Assembly (NCBI RefSeq): GCF_021729845.1
Contig: NZ_CP063397.1
Location: forward strand, 2,866,001 to 2,930,000
From: Rhizobium sp. SL42
Lineage (GTDB): Bacteria > Pseudomonadota > Alphaproteobacteria > Rhizobiales > Rhizobiaceae
Direction of reading: 5' to 3'
DNA length: 64,000 bases
Position numbers and translations under genes: made by a program. Shown piece by piece: positions 36,518 through 45,818 of this stretch. Under the pieces are notes generated by a model. The model saw only the letters and a program-made list of their open reading frames with translations. It was not told where the DNA came from and made no database searches. Position 1 is the stretch's first letter. Every line of letters begins with the position of its first letter.

Positions 36518-37594
36518 ATGAAGCGCCTGCTGATCACCTCCGCCCTTGTGCTTACCGGCATTGCCGGCGCCGAGGCAAAGACGCTGACATTGGCGGTTGT
36601 GGCCCCGAAAACCGGCATGTTTGCGCCGCTGGGCGACCAGATCCGCCATGGCGCCCAACTGGCAGCCGACAGGCTTTCGATTGACCTCGTCGAGATCGAC
36701 GAAAGCTGTGAGGCCGGCAGCGGCCCCGCCGTCGCGACGAAGATTACCGAGGCGGAGGTCACCGCCGCAATCGGATTTCTCTGCAGCGAGAGCCTGGAGG
36801 GTGGGCTTCCGCTCCTCGCGGCCCGCAAGATACCGGCCATCTCGCTCTCCGTCCGCTGGAAGGGACTGATGGAGGATGCCGCCAAGCAGGGCTGGCCTTT
36901 CTTCAGGCTTGCTCCAACGGCCGAAGCCGAGGTGCAGATTCTCACCGACTTCATTCTGCGCGACTGGGAAAGCAAACCCGTTGCATTGCTGGAGGACGGC
37001 ACCATCCGCGGCCGCGAACTGACGGAGGCAATCCGCAACAGCCTGGAAGAGCGCGGTCTGAAACCTGTCTTCACGGACACATTGCGCCCCGGGCAGGAAC
37101 AGCAGCTATCATTGGTCCGCCGTCTTCAGAAGGCAGGCGCCACGCATGTCTTCATCGGCGGCGACCGCAATGACGTGGCAATCATTGCCCGCGATGCAGC
37201 CGCGGAGAAAATACCGCTGACGATCCTCGCAGGCGACACGATGCAGGCCGCCAACGAACCGGTCCCGCTTCGCAACGGTGTGATGGCCGTTGCCCTGACG
37301 GAGACACCGGAGGGCCCTTCTGCGGCCGATGTACTGGCCGCACTGACGGAACGAAAACATGCGCCGGACGGATATTTCCTGCCAGCCCATGCGGCCGTGA
37401 CCATTGTCGCCGACGCGGCGGGTATCTCGTCGGCCATGGGCACTCCGCTGACGGAAGCCCTGTCCGGTACGATGTTCGAGACGGTGATCGGGCCGATTAC
37501 CTTCACCGAGGCGCATGAACTGGCAGAGAACCCCTACCGCCTGGTCGAGTGGAAGGACGGTGCCTTTGTACCGATTGCCGCAGGGACCCAGTAG
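36518..37594 (+). CDS. Periplasmic solute-binding protein of the branched-chain amino-acid (LIV) type, orphan
   Basis: A 358-residue protein with a signal peptide (MKRLLITSALVLTGIAGAEA, about 20 residues) and a two-lobe periplasmic-binding fold of the LIV/receptor-ligand family (LAVVAPKTGMFAPLGDQIRHGAQLAAD, FLCSESLEGGLPLLAARKIPAISLS). There is no permease or ATPase gene next to it, so it either works with a transporter elsewhere or as a sensor protein. It is convergent with the SDR gene, four bases apart. The ligand is unknown. Confidence 0.82.
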   Translation: MKRLLITSALVLTGIAGAEAKTLTLAVVAPKTGMFAPLGDQIRHGAQLAADRLSIDLVEIDESCEAGSGPAVATKITEAEVTAAIGFLCSESLEGGLPLLAARKIPAISLSVRWKGLMEDAAKQGWPFFRLAPTAEAEVQILTDFILRDWESKPVALLEDGTIRGRELTEAIRNSLEERGLKPVFTDTLRPGQEQQLSLVRRLQKAGATHVFIGGDRNDVAIIARDAAAEKIPLTILAGDTMQAANEPVPLRNGVMAVALTETPEGPSAADVLAALTERKHAPDGYFLPAHAAVTIVADAAGISSAMGTPLTEALSGTMFETVIGPITFTEAHELAENPYRLVEWKDGAFVPIAAGTQ

Positions 37595-37597
37595 GAT

Positions 37598-38362
37598 TTA
37601 GTCGCGATAGGGCCAGAAGGCCTGGCTGAACACGCCGCCATCGACCCAGATCGTCTGACCGGTGACGAAGCTCGACTGATCGCCGGCCAGAAACAGGGCC
37701 GGTCCGGCGATGTCCTCTGGCGTACCGACACGTCTCAGCGGCGTCACGTCTCCCCATGTCTTGCCGTAGTCCGGCGCCTCAGCGCGCGTGCGGGCCGTTT
37801 CGATCGCACCTGGCGCGATGCAGTTCACCCGGATCCCATGCGGTCCGAGTTCGACGGCGGAGACTTTGGTGAACTGTTCGATGCCGCCCTTGGAGGCGGT
37901 GTAGTCGACCAGCTTCGGAAAGGCGAGCTTGTTGCAGCCGGAGCCGAGATTGATGATCGAGCCGCCCTTGCCCGCCTCGATCATGCGCTGCGCGGTCAGC
38001 TTGGTGTTGAGAAACGTACCCTTGAGATTTGTCCGGATGACCATGTCCCAGCGTTCTTCGGACAATTCAAGCAGCGGTGCCCAGGTCTGGATCCCGGCAT
38101 TGTTGATCAATACGTCCGGCGCCTGGCCAGCCCAGGAAATCGCCTGATCAAGGAAGCCGGCAACGGCCAAGCTGTCGGCAACATCCGTATCATGGCCGAT
38201 CACCCGTCCCCCGCCATGGGCTGCATCCTGCACCACTTCGTCGGCGGCATCCATCTGGCCAAGATGCGTGAAGGCAACATCGTAGCCCGCCGCCGAAAAC
38301 GCATGGACCAGATGCCGGCCGATACCTGAACTGCCGCCGGTGATGATGACGAATTTCTGCAT
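37598..38362 (-). CDS. Short-chain dehydrogenase/reductase
   Basis: A 254-residue classical SDR. Cofactor motif TGGSSGIGR at the N terminus, NNAG near residue 87, the catalytic YTASK and the upstream serine in NLGSGCNK, and the C-terminal GQTIWVDGG are all intact. The segment after the first strand (AFTHLGQMDAA) favours NADP or NAD without clear choice. The substrate could be a sugar, polyol or ketoacyl compound. It is unlinked to any pathway gene here. Confidence 0.88.
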   Translation of the reverse strand: MQKFVIITGGSSGIGRHLVHAFSAAGYDVAFTHLGQMDAADEVVQDAAHGGGRVIGHDTDVADSLAVAGFLDQAISWAGQAPDVLINNAGIQTWAPLLELSEERWDMVIRTNLKGTFLNTKLTAQRMIEAGKGGSIINLGSGCNKLAFPKLVDYTASKGGIEQFTKVSAVELGPHGIRVNCIAPGAIETARTRAEAPDYGKTWGDVTPLRRVGTPEDIAGPALFLAGDQSSFVTGQTIWVDGGVFSQAFWPYRD

Positions 38363-38545
38363 TTAATCCTCCCTGCCGGGCTCCGCCCCGTGGACGATGG
38401 ATGAAGGGGCCGCGGCCAACAGTCAAGCTCGCCGCACCGTCTTGAGCCTGTCTGCACCTTTCGTTGACGTCTCGGATGGTTGCCGCAACAGGCCCACGGT
38501 GCTAAGGCGAGCCGCAACAAAGACCGCCATCGAGGACCCTGGCCC

Positions 38546-39223
38546 ATGACCCGCCCGCTGCTGATTTCACCTTCCATTCTTGCTGCCGATTTCGCCCGGC
38601 TGGGACAGGAAGTCTCCGACGTGGTCGATGCCGGCGCAGAATGGGTCCATCTCGACGTCATGGATGGCCACTTTGTCCCGAATATCTCGTTCGGCCCGGC
38701 CGTCATCAAGGCACTTCGTCCGCATACCAAGGCCGTGTTCGACTGCCACCTGATGATTGCGCCCGCCGATCCCTATCTGGCAGCCTTCGCCGATGCCGGT
38801 TGCGACATCATCACCGTTCATGCCGAGGCCGGCCCGCATCTGCACCGCTCGTTGCAGACCATTCGCAGCCTTGGCAAGAAGGCCGGCGTGTCGCTCAACC
38901 CGGCAACGCCGCTTTCGGCCATCGAGCATGTCATGGACGATCTCGACCTGATCCTCATCATGAGCGTCAATCCGGGGTTCGGTGGCCAGAAATATATCCC
39001 GGCCATGACCGACAAGATTGCCAAGGCGAATGCCCTGATCGGCAACCGACCGATCGACCTCGAAGTCGATGGCGGCATAACGGCCGCGACCGCACCTCTG
39101 GTCACCGGTGCAGGCGCCAACGTTCTTGTGGCAGGCTCGGCCATCTATCAGGGCAAGGGCGTTGACGACTATCGCAAAACCGTCGACATTCTCCGCAAGG
39201 CAGCCGAGGGAGGCAGGGCTTGA
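38546..39223 (+). CDS. rpe: Ribulose-phosphate 3-epimerase
   Basis: A 225-residue TIM-barrel enzyme interconverting ribulose-5-P and xylulose-5-P. Signatures: ISPSILAADFARLG, WVHLDVMDGHFVPNISFGP, FDCHLMIA-P, SVNPGFGGQKYIP, EVDGGI and VAGSAIY. Metal ligands (H, D in HLDVMD; H in CHLM; D in EVDGG) are present. The start at 38546 is chosen from the family N terminus with GAGGA upstream. A frame to 38480 is open but lacks support. Confidence 0.96.
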   Translation: MTRPLLISPSILAADFARLGQEVSDVVDAGAEWVHLDVMDGHFVPNISFGPAVIKALRPHTKAVFDCHLMIAPADPYLAAFADAGCDIITVHAEAGPHLHRSLQTIRSLGKKAGVSLNPATPLSAIEHVMDDLDLILIMSVNPGFGGQKYIPAMTDKIAKANALIGNRPIDLEVDGGITAATAPLVTGAGANVLVAGSAIYQGKGVDDYRKTVDILRKAAEGGRA

Positions 39224-39311
39224 GGCGAGTGCAGGAAAGCATCGCGGCGCGCGGCGCCATCTGCCTTCAGCTCCCGGTGAAAGCCGGGAATATCGCGAGC
39301 CTGGAACTGCG

Positions 39312-39845
39312 GTGCTTGCACCAGTGAGCGCCGCGACACTCCCGCAAGGAACAATACCCGCGTCGCGACTTTCGGCCTGTCTTCCGCCGGCAAAGCTCTG
39401 CCTTTTCGGCGCGATCGTCTGGGGACTGGCGATGGCCGGATGTTTCGCTCTATCGGTTCACCTGATCGGACGCGCGGGGGGAAGCAACCCACCTCTTCTT
39501 GCACTTGTCTATGGATGCGGCGGCGCGCTTGCCTGGTTGATCGCCCTGCCGTTCATCCGTTTTGCGTCCCATGGCCGGCTGCGTGAAACGCGCCTGGCTG
39601 CCTGGTTCCTGTTTCTCGGCATGGGCACGATCGCTGTGACCGCCGGGCTTTTCGCGCTGCAGTACAGACTCTTTTACGCACAATGGCACGCGCCATTTCC
39701 CTCGCGCGTCTGGTTTCTGCAGCAGATCTTCACCACCGCCTCCGCGCTCTATCAGTTTGCTGTGCTGGGCTTGCGCCATTTCCTGCCCTTTGCCTTCGTG
39801 CTCTTGTTTGCCGTCAGCCTGCTTATGTCGCGCCGTAGCCGTTGA
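39312..39845 (+). CDS. Small membrane protein of unknown function
   Basis: About 177 residues if started at a GTG at 39312 (GGAA five to six bases before); a GTG at 39324 is also possible, and the frame is open further upstream. Four hydrophobic segments are seen: CLFGAIVWGLAMAGCFALSV, LLALVYGCGGALAWLIALPFI, AAWFLFLGMGTIAVTAGLFA and FLPFAFVLLFAVSLLM. The basic end MSRRSR should be cytoplasmic. I do not recognise a family. It lies between rpe and purB and may be cotranscribed with rpe. Confidence 0.65.
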   Translation: MLAPVSAATLPQGTIPASRLSACLPPAKLCLFGAIVWGLAMAGCFALSVHLIGRAGGSNPPLLALVYGCGGALAWLIALPFIRFASHGRLRETRLAAWFLFLGMGTIAVTAGLFALQYRLFYAQWHAPFPSRVWFLQQIFTTASALYQFAVLGLRHFLPFAFVLLFAVSLLMSRRSR

Positions 39846-39888
39846 GATTACGGGTGGTCTTTGCTAAAGCGGGCCACGTTGCCAGTGT

Positions 39889-39932
39889 GCCAATCTCAAG
39901 CTCGCCAATCCGAAGCTTGCCAATCCAAGCTT
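39889..39932 (+). repeat. Three short tandem repeats in the purB leader
   Basis: GCCAATCTCAAGCTC (39889-39903), GCCAATCCGAAGCTT (39904-39918) and GCCAATCCAAGCTT (39919-39932) are adjacent copies of one 14 to 15-base unit, just before the purB start at 39964. A degenerate fourth copy (GCCCCAAGTTG) may follow. Confidence 0.75.
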
Positions 39933-39963
39933 GACAGCCCCAAGTTGAACGAAAGAAATCCCG

Positions 39964-41265
39964 ATGATCCCGCGCTATTCCCGGCCAGAAATGGTCGCCA
40001 TCTGGTCGCCTGAAACCAAATTCCGCATCTGGTTCGAGATCGAGGCCCATGCCTGCACGGCGCTCGCCAATCTTGGCGTCATTCCGCAGGAATCCGCCAG
40101 GACCATCTGGGAAAAGGGTGCCGCAGCCGAGTTCGACGTCGCCCGCATCGACGAAATCGAAGCCATCACCAAGCATGACGTCATCGCATTCCTCACCCAT
40201 CTTGCCGAATTCATCGGCCCCGACAGCCGCTTCGTTCATCAGGGCATGACCTCGTCGGACGTGCTCGACACCACCCTGAACATCCAGCTCGTACGCGCAG
40301 CCGACCTTCTGCTGGCCGACATGGACCGGGTGCTGAATGCACTGAAGACCCGGGCGTTCGAGCACAAGGACACGGTCCGCATCGGCCGCAGCCACGGCAT
40401 CCATGCTGAGCCGACGACGATGGGCCTCACCTTTGCCCGTTTCTACGCGGAAATGCACCGCAACCGCGACCGTCTGATCGCCGCCCGTGCGGAAGTCGCA
40501 ACCGGCGCAATCTCCGGCGCCGTCGGCACATTCGCCAACATCGATCCGCGCGTCGAGGAATATGTCTGCGAGCAGCTTGGCCTCGTCGCCGAACCGATCT
40601 CCACCCAGGTCATTCCGCGCGACCGCCATGCGATGTTCTTCGCAACGCTCGGCGTCATCGCCTCGTCGATCGAAAACGTCGCCATCGAAATCCGCCACAT
40701 GCAGCGCACCGAGGTGCTGGAAGCGGAGGAGTTCTTCTCGCCGGGCCAGAAGGGCTCGTCCGCCATGCCGCACAAGCGCAATCCGGTCCTGACCGAAAAC
40801 CTGACCGGCCTCGCCCGTCTGGTCCGCATGTCGGTTGTCCCGGCACTGGAAAACGTTGCACTCTGGCATGAGCGCGACATCAGCCATTCGAGCGTCGAGC
40901 GCGCCATCGGTCCGGACACCACCATCACCCTCGATTTCGCCCTGAACCGCCTTGCCGGCGTCATCGAAAAGCTTGTGATCTACCCGGAAAACATGCTCGC
41001 CAACATGAACAAGTTCAAGGGCCTGGTCATGAGCCAGCGTGTGCTGCTGGCCCTCACCCAGGCTGGCGTATCGCGCGAGGACAGCTACCGTCTCGTCCAG
41101 CGCAATGCCATGAAGGTCTGGGAAAAGGGCGCCGATTTCCTGGAGGAACTGCTTGCCGATGAAGAGGTGCGCGCAGCACTGCCGGAAGCCGAAATCCGCG
41201 AAAAATTCGACCTTGGCTATCACACCAAGCATGTCGACACGATCTTCAAGCGCGTCTTCGGCTGA
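39964..41265 (+). CDS. purB: Adenylosuccinate lyase
   Basis: A 433-residue fumarase/aspartase-superfamily enzyme acting twice in purine synthesis: SAICAR to AICAR, and adenylosuccinate to AMP. The signature loop GQKGSSAMPHKRNP is intact, with HQGMTSSDVLDTTL and RIGRSHGIHAEPTTMG giving the other active-site parts. The N terminus MIPRYSRPEM is the normal start. Upstream is the tandem repeat; downstream is a terminator. The other pur genes lie from 46.4 kb. Confidence 0.97.
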   Translation: MIPRYSRPEMVAIWSPETKFRIWFEIEAHACTALANLGVIPQESARTIWEKGAAAEFDVARIDEIEAITKHDVIAFLTHLAEFIGPDSRFVHQGMTSSDVLDTTLNIQLVRAADLLLADMDRVLNALKTRAFEHKDTVRIGRSHGIHAEPTTMGLTFARFYAEMHRNRDRLIAARAEVATGAISGAVGTFANIDPRVEEYVCEQLGLVAEPISTQVIPRDRHAMFFATLGVIASSIENVAIEIRHMQRTEVLEAEEFFSPGQKGSSAMPHKRNPVLTENLTGLARLVRMSVVPALENVALWHERDISHSSVERAIGPDTTITLDFALNRLAGVIEKLVIYPENMLANMNKFKGLVMSQRVLLALTQAGVSREDSYRLVQRNAMKVWEKGADFLEELLADEEVRAALPEAEIREKFDLGYHTKHVDTIFKRVFG

Positions 41266-41290
41266 GCCACACGACAAGCCCTATCGATCC

Positions 41291-41322
41291 AAGGCCCGGC
41301 GCATCAAGCGACCGGGCCTTTT
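41291..41322 (+). terminator. Rho-independent terminator of purB
   Basis: AAGGCCCGG (41291-41299) pairs with CCGGGCCTT (41312-41320) around a 12-base loop, followed by TT. Confidence 0.8.
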
Positions 41323-41344
41323 CCGTCTCACCGTGGCAAAGCAT

Positions 41345-42148
41345 TCAACGCGGAGACGAGACCACCAGCTTTCTATAGAGATGCCAGGTGGCGTGGCCGA
41401 GGATCGGCATGATCACCACAAGCCCGACCATCATGGTTGCCATGCCGACCGCGAGCGAAAGCGCGACGATCAAGCCCCACACGGCAACCGGCACCGGATT
41501 GAGCATGCTGACGCGAACGGAGGTGTGAACCGCGGTCGCGGCGCCTGCGTCGCGATCGAGCAGCAGCGGGAAGGCAACAATGCTGATCACCAGCGCGATC
41601 AGGGCCAAGGCGAAACCGATGACGTTGCCCCAGACGATCAGCCCCATGGCATTCGGATGCGAAAGCACACCCTTGGCAAAGCCCATGAAACCCGGCGCCG
41701 GATAGTCGCCGATGAAATGCACGTAAAGTGCTTGCGCGGCAACCAACCAGACCACAAACAACATCAACAGATAGAGGCTCATCATCAGCAGCGATGGCAG
41801 GGCCGGAGATTTACGCAAGGCAATGACATGCGACCAGCTGGAATCATCGCCGCGTTCCCGACGCCGGCTGATTTCCATGAGGCCGACCGCCAGAAGCGGC
41901 CCCAGCAGGGCAAAGCCCGACATCAGCGGATAGACCATGGGCAGGAGTTGAACGCCGGCACTCCAGGCAATCATGATTGCGCCGGCGATCGGGTAGATCA
42001 GGCAAACGAAGGCATAATGCGAAGGCTGCTCGCGAAAGTCATTGATGCCGGCGCGCAGCGCGTCAAAGACATCATCAACCGATATTCGACGAATATCGGG
42101 CCGTTCCAGAATACCGGCTGATCCGGTCATGACATGAAAGTTCGACAT
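41345..42148 (-). CDS. DUF2189 family inner-membrane protein
   Basis: A 267-residue protein from the ATG at 42148, which has GAGGAGG eight bases upstream (a second ATG six bases earlier is too close). The N-terminal ISVDDVFDALRAGINDFREQPSHYAFVCLIYPIAGAIM and PLMSGFALLGPLLAVGLMEISRRRERGD match DUF2189 as known in Rhizobiales. About six membrane helices follow. The function is unknown; the family has some resemblance to cytochrome-oxidase-associated subunits but nothing here supports that. Confidence 0.82.
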   Translation of the reverse strand: MSNFHVMTGSAGILERPDIRRISVDDVFDALRAGINDFREQPSHYAFVCLIYPIAGAIMIAWSAGVQLLPMVYPLMSGFALLGPLLAVGLMEISRRRERGDDSSWSHVIALRKSPALPSLLMMSLYLLMLFVVWLVAAQALYVHFIGDYPAPGFMGFAKGVLSHPNAMGLIVWGNVIGFALALIALVISIVAFPLLLDRDAGAATAVHTSVRVSMLNPVPVAVWGLIVALSLAVGMATMMVGLVVIMPILGHATWHLYRKLVVSSPR

Positions 42149-42556
42149 CCTCATTTCCTCCTCAAGCAAACCAAGTCTGCATTCTGGCAATGAAATTCAG
42201 AGGCGGTATCGTGTCTCATACCGTCGGGCACACCCTGCAATCTCCGGCCAAGGGCTCACGCGAGATCACCGTTCAGGTGGCGGTTGTTCCATCAGTGTGG
42301 ACAATACGTCCGATCAATCTGAAATCTAACAGGTTTTTACGCCGTTGTCGCGGGGGATGCCCCACGCATGTCAGATATGTGATCCGCCACCGGGCAGATC
42401 GACGTTCAACCCGGCAAACGACCGTTGACCTGTCCAATAACGTCCCGTGCCTTGCTCTGCATCTCAGCCGGCATGGGTGAGCGGCCTGCAATTTTTCACC
42501 CCATCGAACGATCTTGCCATCTTGACGTATGGTGCATGCGAACGCAGATAAGGCGC
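42149..42556. other. Gene-free region between the DUF2189 gene and the RBBP9-like gene
   Basis: About 400 bases. I see no convincing protein or RNA gene. It holds an inverted repeat CGGTAT-N8-ATACCG (42204-42223) that could be an operator for the minus-strand gene, and a GC-rich hairpin near 42348-42368. The promoters of the two divergent genes must lie here but I could not place them with confidence. Confidence 0.5.
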
Positions 42557-43105
42557 ATGAAAGTATCTGAAGCAGATATCCTCATCGTCCCCGGCTACAC
42601 CAATTCTGGCCCTGATCACTGGCAAAGCCGTTGGGAGACTAAACTCTCAACCGCACGCCGCGTCGAACAGGCAGAGTGGTCGAAACCGGTGCGTGAGGAT
42701 TGGGTTGCCCGGTTGGTGGAAGAGGTCAATGCATCGACCCGTCCCGTCGTGCTGGTTGCGCACTCGCTCGGCGTTCCGACCGTGCTCCATGCCGTGCCTG
42801 CATTGAAGCAGCGCATTGCAGGCGCGTTTCTGGTCGCGCCTCCGGATGTCGCCAACCCCGAGATCCGCCCGAAACACCTGATGACCTTTGGCCCCTATCC
42901 ACGCGATCCCCTGCCATTTCCGTCGATCATGGTTGCCAGCCGCAATGATCCCTTCGGCACCTATGAACATGCCGAGGATGTTGCCAGGTGCTGGGGCTCC
43001 ATGCTGGTGGATGCCGGGGAATCGGGCCACATCAACGCGGAATCCGGCCATGGTCCATGGCCGGAAGGCACGATGGTCTTCGCCCAGTTCGTCGGCAAGC
43101 TGTAA
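42557..43105 (+). CDS. RBBP9/YdeN-family serine hydrolase
   Basis: A 182-residue alpha/beta hydrolase. ILIVPGYTNSGPDHWQSRWE at the N terminus, the serine elbow VAHSLGV, the acid ASRNDPFGTYEHAE and histidine in ESGHINAESGHGPWPEG all match the RBBP9/YdeN family. The start at 42557 is chosen from the family N terminus; AAGG precedes it. The substrate is unknown. It is a stand-alone gene. Confidence 0.88.
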   Translation: MKVSEADILIVPGYTNSGPDHWQSRWETKLSTARRVEQAEWSKPVREDWVARLVEEVNASTRPVVLVAHSLGVPTVLHAVPALKQRIAGAFLVAPPDVANPEIRPKHLMTFGPYPRDPLPFPSIMVASRNDPFGTYEHAEDVARCWGSMLVDAGESGHINAESGHGPWPEGTMVFAQFVGKL

Positions 43106-43259
43106 TAGGCTGCAATCGCTTCAGATCGACACAAGGACCGCGCTACTCTAAGGTTTCATCAAGTATACTCTTGGTTTTATTAGCATTGCGCATTAAAGCG
43201 ATATTAAGACGACAAACCTAGCATGGCACGATGTTCTGCGTTCCATGTGAGCAAATCGA

Positions 43260-45767
43260 TTGCAGCCAAAGTTTGTTTATCAGGACCCCTCCGGCATAGA
43301 CCGGCAACTCGGCATCGAAAGCTTGCCGATTCCGGCCGCTTTGATTGATGCAAACTGTTTGCTGATTGCCGAGAATGCGGCTTTTGCAGCGGTCACAGGC
43401 GAATTCCGTACCGGTTCGTCAAACCTGATGGATTGCCTTCACCCGGAAGATCGCCCACTTTTTCTCGCGGCCTTGTCTTCAGCATTCTCTGCCTCGACCG
43501 TCAGCAATCTCGAAGTCAGGTTCGGCAGGACCCATGCACATGCCACCTACCTGGCCGGTCTGTCATCGCAGGCGACCGATGTGAACGAGCTTCAGGCGAT
43601 CGTGCAGCTGACGGATATTTCGGGGCTGAAAGAAACGATTGCAGATCTCGAAATCAGCGCAAGCCGGTGGAACAACGCCTTGCGCAGCTCTCTGTCCGGC
43701 GTATGGGACCAACGCTTCGACGGCCAACTCTACTATTCCGATGTCTGGCGCGAGCTGCGCGGCATGGCGCCCGACGACCCGATCCCAGGATCGACGGAGG
43801 AATGGCTGGAAATGGTCCACCCGCAGGACCGCGAACGCACCCTCCACTGCATCGAGCGGCAAAACGCCGGCGATCCAAACTACACAGTTTTCCAGTATCG
43901 CGAGCGCCACAAGGACGGTCACTACATCTGGATAGAATGCCGTGGCGCCTGCGTCGAATGGGATGAAAACGGCCAGCCCGCGCGCATCACTGGAACAGAT
44001 ACCGACGTCACGGCTCGCAAGGAGCAGGAAGAGTGGCTGGAGCGTATTTCCCGCCGTCTGAAACTGGCCCTCGATGTGTCCCGGATCGGCGTCTTCGAAA
44101 CCGATTTCGCCGCCGGCACCAGCGACTGGGACGACAGCATGCGGCGCATCTTCGAGGTCAAGCCAGGGGACGATATCCGCATCGGCGAGTTCTGGGAATC
44201 AAAGCTCCATCCCGACGACAGGGAGCGCACCCTCGCCCATGTCGAGGAGCGCATCAGTAAACTAGAACCCTTCACCGACGAGTACCGCATAATCGCGGAA
44301 GACGGTTCCGTTCGGCATATACGCTCAAACAGCCTGCCCTACATAGACCACGATGGCCACCTCAAGATGATCGGCGTCAATTGGGACGTCTCGGAAGATC
44401 ATCGCCTGCGCCAGGAACTCGAACGGGCCAAGACCCTCGCTGAAGCGCGCAATGCCGAATTGGAACAGACCAGGGCAAAAGCCGAATACAGCGCCCTGCA
44501 TGATTATCTGACCGGCTTGCCGAACCGCCGCTATCTCGAAGCAAAGCTGGAAGAATGGCAGAAATCGACAATCAACACATTCGGCCGTCTGGCCGTGTTG
44601 CATGTCGATCTTGATCGCTTCAAGCAGATCAATGACACACTGGGCCACAGCGCCGGCGACGCGATGCTCAAACATGCGGCCAGGATCTTGCGCACCAATA
44701 TTCGCGCCAGCGATTTTGTCGCCCGCATCGGTGGAGACGAGTTCGTCCTGCTCGTTGCGTTTGATGGCAAGGCCAAGACGCTCTCACAACTGGCCGACCG
44801 GATTATCGCCGAGCTGAGCCAGCCGGTCACCTATGACGGTCACCAATGCCGCTTCGGCGCCAGCATCGGCATCTCCCATTCCGACGGTGAGATCATCGAT
44901 CCGCAGCAGATGCTGCTGTATGCCGACATTGCGCTCTACAATGCCAAGAACCTGGGAAGAAACCGGCACGAATTCTATTCGCAGGGCAGCCGCAAGCTGT
45001 TGGCCAATCACCGCCGGCTGTCCGACGATCTCCTGCGTGCGCTGGAAAACAACGAGATTGTTCCCTTCTATCAGCTGCAGTTCGATGCCCGCAGCCGCCG
45101 GGTGGTCGGAGCCGAGTGCCTCGCCCGATGGCAGCACCCCACACACGGTCTGTTGGCACCTGATCGTTTCCTGCCAATTGCAGAAGAGATGAGTGTCCTT
45201 GCTCAGATCGATGGCTTGATCCTGGAAAAGGCACTCGCCGATTTCCGGCAGTGGCGCGCCATGGGCATGGGCATCCCCAAGATATCCGTCAATGTTTCCG
45301 CCAAGCGCCTGAACGACCCTCGCCTTCCGCAACTGTTGACAGACCTAGACATCGAACCGGGCATCGTGTCATTCGAATTGCTGGAAACGGTCTTTCTCGA
45401 CAGCCACGACGCCATCGCCATGAGCAATCTCGCCCATCTGCGTCATCTGGGCATCGATATCGAGATCGACGACTTCGGCACCGGCCACGCTTCCATCGTG
45501 GGACTTCTCAATCTGAAACCTAAGACCCTGAAGATCGATCGCCAACTCATCCACAAGCTGCCAAGCAGCCAGGAGCAGAGGGTGCTGGCAAAATCGATTA
45601 TCGGTATCGCGAAATCACTGAATATCAGGGTGATTGCCGAAGGGGTCGAAACCGAGGATCATGTCGCGATCCTGAAAAAGCTCGGCTGCCATACGCTTCA
45701 GGGATTCGGCCTGGCAAAACCGATGGATTTCGCTGCAACCACGGAATTCCTGACCGGCCTAAAATGA
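43260..45767 (+). CDS. PAS-GGDEF-EAL cyclic-di-GMP signalling protein
   Basis: An 835-residue soluble protein. Three PAS-like domains (about 20-125, 135-260 and 262-385; the last two with clear PAC ends, GTDTDVTARKEQEEWL and GVNWDVSEDHRL) precede GGDEF (405-565) and EAL (575-830). GGDEF is intact at 491-495, so diguanylate cyclase activity is possible. The EAL motif reads ECL (619-621), keeping the glutamate; other catalytic parts (VNVSAKR, DDFGTG, LKIDRQLI, EGVET) are present, so phosphodiesterase activity is likely. The start is TTG at 43260, the only upstream choice, with a poor Shine-Dalgarno sequence. No membrane segment is seen. Confidence 0.9.
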   Translation: MQPKFVYQDPSGIDRQLGIESLPIPAALIDANCLLIAENAAFAAVTGEFRTGSSNLMDCLHPEDRPLFLAALSSAFSASTVSNLEVRFGRTHAHATYLAGLSSQATDVNELQAIVQLTDISGLKETIADLEISASRWNNALRSSLSGVWDQRFDGQLYYSDVWRELRGMAPDDPIPGSTEEWLEMVHPQDRERTLHCIERQNAGDPNYTVFQYRERHKDGHYIWIECRGACVEWDENGQPARITGTDTDVTARKEQEEWLERISRRLKLALDVSRIGVFETDFAAGTSDWDDSMRRIFEVKPGDDIRIGEFWESKLHPDDRERTLAHVEERISKLEPFTDEYRIIAEDGSVRHIRSNSLPYIDHDGHLKMIGVNWDVSEDHRLRQELERAKTLAEARNAELEQTRAKAEYSALHDYLTGLPNRRYLEAKLEEWQKSTINTFGRLAVLHVDLDRFKQINDTLGHSAGDAMLKHAARILRTNIRASDFVARIGGDEFVLLVAFDGKAKTLSQLADRIIAELSQPVTYDGHQCRFGASIGISHSDGEIIDPQQMLLYADIALYNAKNLGRNRHEFYSQGSRKLLANHRRLSDDLLRALENNEIVPFYQLQFDARSRRVVGAECLARWQHPTHGLLAPDRFLPIAEEMSVLAQIDGLILEKALADFRQWRAMGMGIPKISVNVSAKRLNDPRLPQLLTDLDIEPGIVSFELLETVFLDSHDAIAMSNLAHLRHLGIDIEIDDFGTGHASIVGLLNLKPKTLKIDRQLIHKLPSSQEQRVLAKSIIGIAKSLNIRVIAEGVETEDHVAILKKLGCHTLQGFGLAKPMDFAATTEFLTGLK

Positions 45768-45792
45768 TCCGCCCGACAAAATGCGGGCGGAT
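45767..45792. terminator. GC hairpin between the GGDEF-EAL and DUF1476 genes
   Basis: ATCCGCCCG (45767-45775) pairs with CGGGCGGAT (45784-45792) around an eight-base loop. It begins at the stop codon of the GGDEF-EAL gene and could serve both convergent genes. No good T-run follows on either strand. Confidence 0.6.
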
Positions 45793-45818
45793 GTGTCATA
45801 AACACAGGAGCGATAAAA

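Noticed and set aside
39823..41277. Open frame of about 480 codons on the minus strand
   Set aside because: Antisense shadow of purB; no family similarity.
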